The position numbers and the translations under genes were made by a program. The notes beneath the pieces were generated by a model. The model did not search any database. It was not told where the DNA came from and was given only the letters and a program-made list of their open reading frames with translations. Below are positions 21,441 through 33,000 of a stretch of 64,000 nt of DNA, piece by piece; the stretch's first letter is position 1, and every line of letters begins with the position of its first letter. This DNA comes from Saposhnikovia divaricata. Lineage: Eukaryota; Streptophyta; Magnoliopsida; Apiales; Apiaceae. The stretch spans positions 56,603,546 through 56,667,545 of the forward strand of contig CM071600.1 of NCBI GenBank assembly GCA_036435485.1. Direction: 5' to 3'.

Positions 21441-23892
21441 TGATAAGTGCATAATTTTGTATATTTTTATTACCTATTTATTGCTTGGAATCGTATTTTG
21501 ATAAATTATTTTATTGCATTTCAAGAAATTTCGAGAAAAATGAAGAAATGGCAAAATAAAGGAATAAATGACAAAAGAAGAAAAAGAAGGACCAAAACAA
21601 GAAGAAAAGGAAAAGCAAGGGGGGTGGTGCATATTTTTACCAAACAAAATGGATGGCCAAGATTTAGCCAACACTAAACTATATCAAGGGCCAAGATTCA
21701 CCCACACCTACCTAAACCCTAAAATTTTCCTATAAATAGGCTTCAATTCTTCACTTGTAAAAACACCATTACCTTACATACAAAAACTAGATTGTAGTAG
21801 TTCATTTCCAAAAAATTGTAGTTGTAATTTTCTATTTTTCATGTAAACACTCTTTATTTTTATGCAAATTTCAAGTTTCATTTGATTTCTTGCACTTCTC
21901 TTTCATTTCTCTCCTTGTTCTTTATTTCATTATTTTCGTAAATTCTCGGGTGGATAAAGTAGCAACGCTAACCACACGGGATTGAAAGTATCGATTTGAA
22001 GAATTTGTTTTCGTAATTTTAATTCTCGTTTTAATATTAATTACGCCCCTTTAAATTTCAATTTTATTGTGGGATTTTAACTGTTAATTGTAGATTTAAT
22101 TTTTTTTTTCTGTTTTATATGCTAGTGTAAAAAAAAAATATACACACAAAATATTAATTATAATTTTCAGTATTATTTTCCTGTCTCTTTGTTTGTTAAT
22201 TCGAAGCAAAAAAATTTTCCTCCCCTGTTTCCCATTTTTTTCAGCCCCGCTTCTTATCCCTCTCCCACTCTCTCCTTCCTCCCCTTCTTCTTCGTTTAAT
22301 TCACAGCCCCAACCTCTCTTCTCCTTTCCCCACAAAACGTCTCTCTTTCTCTCCCCTCACGAACCAGTTCACACCCAATTCCCCTCCTTCCCTTCAGTTC
22401 ACTACAAATCAACCAAACCCATCTCCCCTTTCCCGATCTTTTTCCTTTCTCTTTGCCGCAAAACCATCACACCCACTTCCCTTTTCGTTGATTTAAATTC
22501 ATTTTTGGTCATTGAATTTGTTCCTATGAATTTCGGTGTGAGTGTTTTAAATCATTGGTGTTCAAATATTGGGGTTTGAGATTACACGGTCTTGCTGTTG
22601 ATTATTGTTTAGAATTTCGGCTGTGGTTTCTGTTAGTTATGATTTCAAATGGGTGTGGCTGCCAAGTGGAATCGTTTTATGTTTGGAACGGGATTGTATT
22701 GTTTGATGTTCGAATATGCTGATTTTTCTGAGATCGATGTTTTAATGTCACCTGGTTTTTGGGTTTTTGTTAGAAGTTGAATTCTGTTTTGAGTCGCTGC
22801 TTGCGTGCTTGATTGTCATTGTGATGAAAGTTGCTAGATGTGTTGTTGTTCGGTGCTAAATTTGTGAGGCTAAGTCGAGCATAGATCTAGGTTGTTCGTT
22901 GATGTGTATTTGTTCGATTGGGTGTTGCTGTATTGTTGTTTGTTTCGCTGGTTTAATCGTTGTTTTGAGTTCAGTTGTATAAAATCAAGTTATTGTGTAG
23001 TACTGAGTTGGGCTTTCTTGTCCAAATTATGTCAAGTTGTGGTCTGTTTGGTGTTTTCTGAGTTCGTTTACTGCGTGTGCTTCGTTCTTGTTTGCTGCGT
23101 TTATTCGGTTTTGTTTGGCGTTTGATTATCGGAATTTGATGAGTTTACTGTGGTTTATACCGAGTCGACTCAGTGTTGAGTAACCAGAATTGTCGAGTTA
23201 GACTATTTTAATGTCGTTGTTTACTGATTTCACATTTTGATTCTAAGTTTAATTAGCGAGTTCTGTTAATAAAATTTTCTATAAATAAATTTCGTTCTTT
23301 TAATTTATAAAACAGCAATTTAATTGTTTCACTTTCAATTTTAATTGGTTAGGATAAATAGAATCGATTTTAAATTTTTTTTACTAGTAAAAATGTAAAA
23401 TCATAATTTTTTCGAAATCCAAGTTTAATTTGATTTTAGAATTTTATTTTATTTGAATGATCTATTTTTCTTCACTTTTAATTAAATTAATTTAGAAATA
23501 GAAAAGTAGATAAATTCCCTTTTAAATAAAAATCAATTTAAATTTAAATAGTAAAATGCAAAAATTCAGTTTTGTTTGTTAAAATAGATTAATTAAATTT
23601 TCCTAAAAATTGTGTAAATTTTCTTTTACAAATTAAATAGTTTTTCTAGTTTTAATCCTTAAATTTTAGCTTTTAATTAATTAGTTTAAAAATAGAATAA
23701 TAATAGAATGTTCTTTTAAATATTGGTTTTCTTTTAGTTTCAAATCAAAATATTTCAAACCAAATTGTCCTAATTCGCCTAAGTTAAAAATTAAGGAACG
23801 CGAAATAAAATTATTCCCTGTGGATCGAATCATAAATACTAAAACGAGATCGTGCGCTTGCGATATTTAATTGTCATGTTTTCGGCACATCA
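21441..23892 (+). repeat. LTR 3 (right LTR) of the composite
   Basis: 2452 bp, TGATAAG...ACATCA, TATA box at 21731-21738. It is followed by the target duplication GTCCT (23893-23897). It retains the 19-bp segment missing in LTR 2. Frames at 22193-22579 and 22892-23125 are LTR sequence. Confidence 0.93.
21731..21738 (+). promoter_or_regulatory. TATA box of LTR 3
   Basis: TATAAATAGGC, the same context and offset from the LTR start as in LTR 2. Confidence 0.6.
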
Positions 23893-23932
23893 GTCCTTCA
23901 AGGACTTAAACTCTTATCTGCTGTAACCTAAC
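23893..23932 (-). pseudogene. 40-bp island of the old Tat element between two insertions
   Basis: It begins with the GTCCT duplication of the Athila composite and ends with the CTAAC duplication (23928-23932) of the large-LTR element. The left side rejoins 1342 and the right side rejoins 35020. It falls in the RT-end part of the Tat remnant on the minus strand, but is too short and decayed for a confident translation. Confidence 0.7.
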
Positions 23933-26900
23933 TGTAAGATCCCAGATTATTTTAGGATTTATTATTATTGTTTTATTATTATTTATTATGTTAATTAGTA
24001 TTTAAAGGATGGAATTGGATTTGAGATAACGTTGTGGAATTCAACGATATTTAGTATTGAGTTTATATGAGTATATATTGATTTATGTGTGCCAATGTGT
24101 GCCCCAGTATTTTTAATTGTATTTTTTAGTGATTTAAAAGTATTTAAATCAAGTATTATTGATCTTCAAAAATCTTTATTTAATTATCGAAGGGCTTAAA
24201 AATCATGAAATCTTTTGTAAAATTATCTTTATTTATTTATTAAGTTTTTAAAATTGTTGGGTGGATTAATTTGGGTGGTTGAGTATTTTAAAATGATTTT
24301 TAAGAGTTTTGTTGTAATTAAAGGATCAAAACTTTGAAAATTCATATTTAATTCATTTTTGATCCGGAAAATATTTTAAAAATATGTGGGTGTTTGTAAT
24401 TTTTTACTCTTCGTTTTAAAAATGAAAAGTTTAATTTTATGAAATTTTATTTAATTTCGATTTATAAAGCTCTTTATTAGTTTTAAAAGTGAAGTAGTGT
24501 TTTATTTGGGCCCGGGATGAATTGTAGTGGTAATATAAGTGTATTGGGCCTAAGCCCATTTAGAGAAAAACGCAGCAGATAGAATAGAACGGGGAGAGAG
24601 AATTGGGGAAAAGAGAGGAGAAATTAGGGTTTTAGGAATTAGAAATTGGGGGAAATCGATTGGAGTGTATGTGTGTGTATATATATATATATACGCGTGT
24701 GTGTGTTGTGTGTGTTGTAGAGGAGCAGCCGCGCGGGAAGAAGGAACCAGGGGAGGTCGCAGGTGACGGCGCCGCCGCGACTGGTGGCCGGCGGGGTGAC
24801 TCCGGCGAAGCACTGTGGTGGCGGGGTTGTGATGGCAGCTAGAAGGCGAAGAAGGAGATGTGTACATAATAATTGTGTATGCGTGTGTCTTCAGCTGGGT
24901 ATGGGTTTTCTGTTGCGTGTGTATATCTGTAGCGTGTGTGTATGTATACTTCATGCCGCGTTTTTATGCTAATTATAGCTACTATGTGTGTTAATTATTA
25001 GTTTAAGTGACTGCACATGTGTGGTTTCGAGTTACATGATTTATTTTGAAACTTTTTGTAATTAATTTAGAAAAGTATGAATTGCTAGATGTTAATTAAG
25101 ATGTTTAAATGATTGTTAAGTGATATTTGATTTAATTATGAATGATTAGTAGCTGGTTAAGAGTATCTAGGTGATTAGAGATATTATTTGTGTAAGAACT
25201 CGATTATATGTTTTTGTGTAGGTTATAATTCGATTTCTGAGTATTAATAAGCAAAGGTAGCGTGAATTCAATTTTTTATGAATAGCAAAGTGTTACTTTG
25301 TGGGTTCGATAATTGTTAGTTTAATTTAAGGAATAAATGGGACTCATATGTTTAATTTAAGCGGACAATGGATTTATATGTATAATTGAATTGGCGTTTA
25401 TATGCTAAAGATTTTAGGTTGGTTTCTTTTATAACCAGTGTTATATTTCGAGGTTACAGTTGAGTAGTGAATTGTAAATCTTAAGTTGTTTGTTAATATA
25501 TTATTCAAATGTGAAATTGTCTTGTTAATGTGAATAGTGGATCGAGAGATATAATTGCGAGTTAAATGCATTAATTATCATAATTAGACTAATGTTGTAA
25601 ATTAAGAATATTGTGGTAAATGCTTATGTGCTAAACAGTATAAAGCGAGTCGTAGTATTTGATGGTCTTACTAGTTATAAATGTTTAAGTGCTAATTGCT
25701 AAGTGTAATTAGTTGTAAATTCGAGGTGTTATTAATTGTTGTAAATTTAGTTAGTTGTAAATTGCTAGTTTGATTCAGTAAGTAAATGAACAGTTATTTG
25801 TGTACGTGGGTCAAGGGTAAGTATGGGAATACGTGATACATGTTAAATGTTAGAATTTTATAATAATTAGAATTGTGCTAGGGGTTATGAGAAGATCACA
25901 AGTTTTTAAATGTCAATATTTAAAGGACTTGTGTAATTCTTTTCGACTAATCCCTAGGGCTTACGAATATCCATGATTAGCTATCACGAGTATAATTAAT
26001 ATACTTGAGTGAAGTGATCATCGATATAGCGTAAGTAATAGTTAGTGCTAGGGGTTGTTCCCTAGGGCTTACGAACATCAATGATTGGTTGTCACGTGTA
26101 TCAGTAAAATGCGTGAGAAATACGGTCATTGGTGTAGCGTAAGTAGTAGTGTTAATATAAATCATTATGTGCTAGGTGCCGCATGTCTGGGCGGGTTTTA
26201 CTTGTTTACTTTTTATGTTGCTGCAAGTTGAGGAAGCTTTATTTTATTTTTATTTTTTGTAAAACAGGGTTAAATTGTGTTTAAGGGGCTGTGCCCATAG
26301 TCCGATAAACGAATACTTCATGCCGAAATTTTCTAAAAATCCCCTTCGCTTAAATTTAATTAACTTATTTAATTTCAAGGATTTGAAGGCATGATTTGGC
26401 TGTTAACTGTTTATGTGAATATGTGTTAAGTAAATTATCTCGAGGATTAATTGTGTTTTGATGATATATTAAATTGGTTTAAGTATACTAAATGGATATA
26501 AGCGTGTTATGTGCATTAAGTGGTATTAGAGTAGTCAACTATAGAAAGGACACCTATAGTTTGACTTTATGTGACTTAGTGGTATTTCCGAGTGGTGTCT
26601 ACTCGAGATACGAGGTGGGACTGACACGTAATTGTAACAATTACAGTACCATTAGGGCGTGATCAAGTGGAGCAACGTGTATCAAAAAAGGAAGGATCGA
26701 GCCGTCGTGTAAAGTTCATCGAACTGCTTGGGCAAGACGCCAAGGATTTATTCGCGGTGTTCCGTTTGGTGCTAAGGACCAGAGGCAAGTTTATTTATAC
26801 ATACTCTATCGTTCAGAGTATATTTATTTTGAAATATATGAAATGTGTGGAATAAGACTTCAATCCATATTTGCAAGATTTCTTCTATCTTTATCTTGAT

Positions 26901-28904
26901 AAATTGTTACCTTTAAGTAAAATGGTTTGACTGAAAGTATATGTGATATGGAGAGAGTGATATACTATAAGGGGTAAAGTGATATGGGAAGGAATGGTAT
27001 CAGTTGTTATTTATGGTTATTTTTATGATATTATGGTATCAGTTGTTATCTAAAGTTATTTTATAATATTACAATTATGTGTAAATTGGGGATATTTGAG
27101 TTATAAACTGTTTGAGACGATATTAATAAATATTTTGTTATATAATGGGACAAGGGCTGATATTTACAGATTTTCCTAAAAGGGATTTACATGTAAAGTA
27201 TTTTAGTTGGTGTACTTTAAAAGTATTGATATATGAATGGAAAATGGAAGGGGTTGTCTTGTAATGTATATTTTCGAAAACCCGGACAAAGTTTTTAGAA
27301 AAAAATTTCGCAATAATTAACCTAATGGCAACATCACTAATAAACTAGTGTTTATTTAATTAGGAGATACCTCTGAAAGCATCTACTGATTAAATAAACC
27401 TTATTCGTCTAATTAAATTTATTTAATTAGATGCATATTATTTTTAAAATGTTTCTTACAATCGCTTTGTTCCGGAATAATAATAAAGATATTTCGATGG
27501 TTATAAATGAGACATTTTCGGTTAAAAATATCTAGAATGATATTGATAAATGTTATTTTAATGGTTATTTAATTCAATGAATATTAATTATAATATTCAT
27601 TTCAAAAGGGATTATTGAATAGATCTTCTAATTGTTCTAAGGGTGATTGAATATTGCTAAAAGATTGTTTAAGGAATTTCGTAATGAAATGAATGTATGT
27701 CTTGAATTGATACACTGATGATATACCTTTATAAACGTTCTCCAATGGAAATGTGAAATGGAAATGTGAAATGTGAATGGAAATGATATACAGGAATGGA
27801 AACATGAAATGGTGTTGATAAATGGAATAATGATTTTATAAAAAGGGGGATTAGCAACAAACTTGCGTAAGAGGCTGTGTCAGGGCTGTGTGCGACATAG
27901 TCTAGCATTCATTATATGATTCGGCACGAAGATGCCAAGGGAGGATGTTAGCAGGTGGCCTTCCTCCAGGGATGATGTTAGCAGGTGGCCTTCATTCCTT
28001 CTACCGGTAGTAAAAAGGGACGGGTACGGAGGACGACTGATCATCGTGCCTCACGTATTCGGCAACAGTGAAAACCCCCAAAATTTTTGAATAAAGAATC
28101 GACGATATAGTCAGATTGGTATACTGAAAAGGGAAAAATGAAATGAAACGATGGAATTATTGTTATATTAGTTAAGAAGAGAAACTGATATTATATTATC
28201 AATAAGCGATTTCATATTGAATAACCAACAAGTTATGTTGGTGTATTACTGCGCAAACAAAATGTGGTAATTTATGGTAATAATCTCTTAATTACCTTGT
28301 AATGGCATCTTTTATATTATATTGATACATTGTTCAGTTGATATTATTTTCAAACATTATACTTTCCCTATAGAATTTCGTGGTTATAAATGTTTCAAGA
28401 AGTATATTAAGTATCAGTTGAATGTTGGAAACCCATGCACATGATGGAATATTTTGTTAAACTCTAGTAATAACTTGCTGAGCAATTCTTTCGCTCATAC
28501 TTTCTTGTTTTCAAATATTAACTTTTCAGTGGAAGGTAGGCGGACGAGGTTATCTGCATAGCTTAGATGAAGCGGGCAGCGTGCCCTTATGAAGACGATA
28601 TGATCTAGAAAGTTTATAGCTGGAGTAAATTATGTGTAAGTATATTGATGTGTAATATATATGTTAATTTGCGCAAAGTAATACTAGTTGCTGGTGTACT
28701 TCTCAACGAAGTTATACTAGTAGTAAGGAGTTGATTCTTGTTTCTAGCCCTATAACCTAAAAGATGCTTGGTGGTTGGGGTCTCAATTGTTGTAACTCAA
28801 TTATTAATGAGTACAGATGGTTTAATGTGGTTAAACAGGTGATTTGTTGTTAAGGATTTCCGCGTGACGACCCAATCCCTGACCCCGGATTTGGGGGCGT
28901 TACA
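23933..28904 (+). repeat. 5' LTR of the large-LTR element
   Basis: TGTAAGATCCCAGATT...GGGGGCGTTACA. Notable parts: TATA-like AATATAAGTG near 24533; AG-rich leader-like sequence 24560-24660 (GAGAAATTAGGGTTTT); (GT)n/(TA)n microsatellite 24668-24720; a GC-rich block 24720-24850 in otherwise AT-rich DNA; tandem imperfect repeats 25940-26165; a 42-bp tandem duplication containing GGTATCAGTTGTTAT near 26995-27060; a 30-bp duplication GATGTTAGCAGGTGGCCTTC at 27950-28000. Short frames on either strand near 24550-24970 have no recognisable product. Confidence 0.93.
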
Positions 28905-30051
28905 GAATGGTATCAGAGCGTAGGTTATAGTAAACTAGAAACGAGAGTGTGTAGGAGTGTGTATAGTTAAGTAAGGAACGTCAGAGTTCATAAAGGACTC
29001 GTGTTGGACTATTGGATATAGTACCAGTTAGTGAGTTAAGATGTGAGTGGTGTCAGATAGTTGAGCGGAGTTGGGTAGAAACCCTTGAGGCTGTAGGTAG
29101 TGGAACCTTCAGAGTCTAGATCGAATGACGAGTCAGTGATGGAGTCGACAAAGAAGATGTACGTGGAGACCCTAGCATACCTTCTTTTTAATCAATATTC
29201 CTTTGATGAGTTTATTTCGACAATTGTCTTACCCTGAAGTTGGATTTCCAGTTATGATGGAGGCTATAATGCCTATTTCTTTTATTTCTAAACCCTGTCA
29301 AGTTTGATATAGGAGTTTCGAAATTTCTTCATCAGTGAATGATTCTATTATTGATAAATCATTATTTCTTTGTATTCTGCAAGTCATTTCTTTTCTGGTT
29401 ATTCTTTCCTTTGGAAGTAGTACCCATGGAATCCGTTTAGTTGTAATCCAGGGGTATGTTTGAGAATTTCTCATCAATTGATTGTTAATTCGATGTTCGA
29501 ATCTTTTTTTTTGTGTGTTTCTTTACTCCAACTGAGGTGAACAACCCTATTTATAGGGGACACAAGGACTGTTTGTCTGTGTGATAGCAGTTTGATGGGA
29601 CGCCATCACTTGTGTGTTGTGAAGTACAAGAAGGTTAACTACCTTTAGTCATGTCTTGAATAAGGCACGCAACAAGGTTCATTTTATCATATTGATCACT
29701 CAGTAATCTTTCATTTCAAAGAATATTTGTTTGAAAACTCATAAATTAATTCTACAATTGTGGAACCTTTGCTACGATGTGAAATCATTCTCTTCAAATA
29801 TCATGAATCATAATGTCTCGAGTAGTCTTGAACGTATGCCAATCGAGTTTAGAATACTAGGAACGCGTGATGTATAGTACTACGATTAGAGTTGCTCTAT
29901 ATAGAGAGATCAGTAGAGATCCCAGTATAGTAAATAAGTATCCAGAGTGCAGATTAGTAGAGTTGCGGATGCAACCCGAGTTGGTAGAGTAAACCCCAGT
30001 AACCCTTCTTTACCTGATTCCGAGGACGGAATCCTTTTAAGGTGGGTAGAA
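28905..30051 (+). other. Non-coding interior of the large-LTR element
   Basis: 1147 bp between primer site and polypurine tract. No open frame of useful length and no motif of gag, protease, RT, RNase H, integrase or chromodomain. The 3' end keeps the CCGAGGACGGAATCC motif and AAGGTGGGTAGAA, as at the end of Tekay-type polyprotein regions. This suggests the coding block was deleted or replaced while the cis-acting ends were kept. Confidence 0.82.
28908..28919 (+). other. Primer-binding site, initiator tRNA-Met type
   Basis: TGGTATCAGAGC, three bases (GAA) after the LTR end. The standard primer site of many plant LTR retrotransposons. Confidence 0.92.
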
Positions 30052-33000
30052 TGTAAGATCCCAGATTATTTTAGGATTTATTATTATTGTTTTATTATTA
30101 TTTATTATGTTAATTAGTATTTAAAGGATGGAATTGGATTTGAGATATCGTTGTGGAATTCAACGATATTTAGTATTGAGTTTATATGAGTATATATGGA
30201 TTTATGTGTGCCAATGTGTGCCCCAGTATTTTTAATTGTATTTTTTTAGTGATTTAAAAGTATTTAAATCAAGTATTATTGATCTTCAAAAATCTTTATT
30301 TAATTATCGAAGGGCTTAAAAATCATGAAATCTTTTGTAAAATTATCTTTATTTATTTATTAAGTTTTTAAAATTGTTGGGTGGATTAATTTGGGTGGTT
30401 GAGTATTTTAAAATGATTTTTAAGAGTTTTGTTGTAATTAAAGGATCAAACCTTTGAAAATTCATATTTAATTCATTTTTGATCCGAAAAATATTTTTAA
30501 AATATGTGGGTGTTTGTAATTTTATACTCTTCATTTTAAAAATGAAAAGTTTAATTTTATGAAATTTTATTTAATTTCGATTTATAAAGCTCTTTATTAG
30601 TTTTAAAAGTGAAGTAGTGTTTTATTTGGGCCTGGGATGAATTGTAGTGGTAATATAAGTGTATTGGGCCTAAGCCCATTTAGAGAAAAACGCAGCAGAT
30701 AGAATAGAACGGGGAGAGAGAATTGGGGAAAAGAGAGGAGAAATTAGGGTTTTAGGAATTAGAAATTGGGGGAAATCGATTGGAGTGTATGTGTGTGTAT
30801 ATATATATATATACGCGTGTGTGTGTTGTGTGTGTTGTAGAGGAGCAGCCGCGCGGGAAGAAGGAACCAGGGGAGGTCGCAGGTGACGGCGCCGCCGCGA
30901 CTGGTGGCCGGCGGGGTGACTCCGGCGAAGCACCGTGGTGGCGGGGTTGTGATGGCAGCTAGAAGGCGAAGAAGGAGATGTGTACATAATAATTGTGTAT
31001 GCGTGTGTCTTCAGCTGGGTATGGGTTTTCTGTTGCGTGTGTATATCTGTAGCGTGTGTGTATGTATACTTCATGCCGCGTTTTTATGCTAATTATAGCT
31101 ACTATGTGTGTTAATTATTAGTTTAAGTGACTGCACATGTGTGGTTTCGAGTTACATGATTTATTTTGAAACTTTTTGTAATTAATTTAGAAAAGTATGA
31201 ATTGCTAGATGTTAATTAAGATGTTTAAATGATTGTTAAGTGATATTTGATTTAATTATGAATGATTAGTAGCTGGTTAAGAGTATCTAGGTGATTAGAG
31301 ATATTATTTGTGTAAGAACTCGATTATATGTTTTTGTGTAGGTTATAATTCGATTTCTGAGTATTAATAAGCAAAGGTAGCGTGAATTCAATTTTTTATG
31401 AATAGCAAAGTGTTACTTTGTGGGTTCGATAATTGTTAGTTTAATTTAAGGAATAAATGGGACTCATATGTTTAATTTAAGCGGACAATGGATTTATATG
31501 TATAATTGAATTGACGTTTATATGCTAAAGATTTTAGGTTGGTTTCTTTTATAACCAGTGTTATATTTCGAGGTTACAGTTGAGTAGTGAATTGTAAATC
31601 TTAAGTTGTTTGTTAATATATTATTCAAATGTGAAATTGTCTTGTTAATGTGAATAGTGGATCGAGAGATATAATTGCGAGTTAAATGCATTAATTATCA
31701 TAATTAGACTAATGTTGTAAATTAAGAATATTGTGGTAAATGCTTATGTGCTAAACAGTATAAAGCGAGTCGTAGTATTTGATGGTCTTACTAGTTATAA
31801 ATGTTTAAGTGCTAATTGCTAAGTGTAATTAGTTGTAAATTCGAGGTGTTATTAATTGTTGTAAATTTAGTTAGTTGTAAATTGCTAGTTTGATTCAGTA
31901 AGTAAATGAACAGTTATGTGTGTACGTGGGTCAAGGGTAAGTATGGGAATACGTGATACATGTTAAATGTTAGAATTTTATAATAATTAGAATTATGATA
32001 GGGGTTATGAGAAGATCACAAGTTTTTAAATGTCAATATTTAAAGGACTTGTGTAATTCTTTTCGACTAATCCCTAGGGCTTACGAATATCCATGATTAG
32101 CTATCACGAGTATAATTAATATACTTGAGTGAAGTGATCATCGATATAGCGTAAGTAATAGTTAGTGCTAGGGGTTGTTCCCTAGGGCTTACGAACATCA
32201 ATGATTGGTTGTCACGTGTATCAGTAAAATGCGTGAGAAATACGGTCATTGGTGTAGCGTAAGTAGTAGTGTTAATATAAATCATTATGTGCTAGGTGCC
32301 GCATGTCTGGGCGGGTTTTACTTGTTTACTTTTTATGTTGCTGCAAGTTGAGGCAGCTTTATTTTATTTTTATTTTTTGTAAAACAGGGTTAAATTGTGT
32401 TTGAGGGGCTGTGCCCATAGTCCGATAAACGAATACTTCATGCCGAAATTTTCTAAAAATCCCCTGCGCTTAAATTTAATTAACTTATTTAATTTCAAGG
32501 ATTTGAAGGCATGATTTGGCTGTTAACTGTTTATGTGAATATGTGTTAAGTAAATTATCTCGAGGATTAATTGTGTTTTGATGATATATTAAATTGGTTT
32601 AAGTATACTAAATGGATATAAGCGTGTTATATGCATTAAGTGGTATTAGAGTAGTCAACTATAGAAAGGACACCTATAGTTTGACTTTATGTGACTTAGT
32701 GGTATTTCCGAGTGGTGTCTACTCGAGATACGAGGTGGGACTGACACGTAATTGTAACAATTACAGTACCATTAGGGCGTGATCAAGTGGAGCAACGTGT
32801 ATCAAAAAAGGAAGGATCGAGACGTCGTGTAAAGTTCATCGAACTGCTTGGGCAAGACGCCAAGGATTTATTCGCGGTGTTCCGTTTGGTGCTAAGGACC
32901 AGAGGCAAGTTTATTTATACATACTCTATCGTTCAGAGTATATTTATTTTGAAATATATGAAATGTGTGGAATAAGACTTCAATCCATATTTGCAAGATT

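Larger units (their letters stand above)
1343..23892 (+). mobile_element. Athila-like composite element: LTR-internal-LTR-internal-LTR, with a nested insertion
   Basis: Three related LTRs start with TGATAAGTGCATAATTTTG at 1343, 13805 and 21441. The complete ones end in ACATCA (16236 and 23892). GTCCT flanks the whole structure at 1338-1342 and 23893-23897, so the composite occupies one insertion site. The primer site after the middle LTR matches the 3' end of tRNA-Asp with one mismatch, as is typical of Athila. Both internal regions encode gag and an aspartic protease but no reverse transcriptase, RNase H or integrase. The first LTR is split by the element at 2311-10071. The first internal region has lost its 5' part. 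The simplest origin is unequal recombination between LTRs of one insertion, which keeps the outer target duplication. Confidence 0.9.

Noticed and set aside
24550..24954. A 134-codon minus-strand frame in the large LTR (repeated at 30670-31074)
   Set aside because: It reads through a GT/TA microsatellite and GC-rich block, gives low-complexity Thr/His/Pro/Arg text with no domain, and its repetition is due only to the LTR pair.
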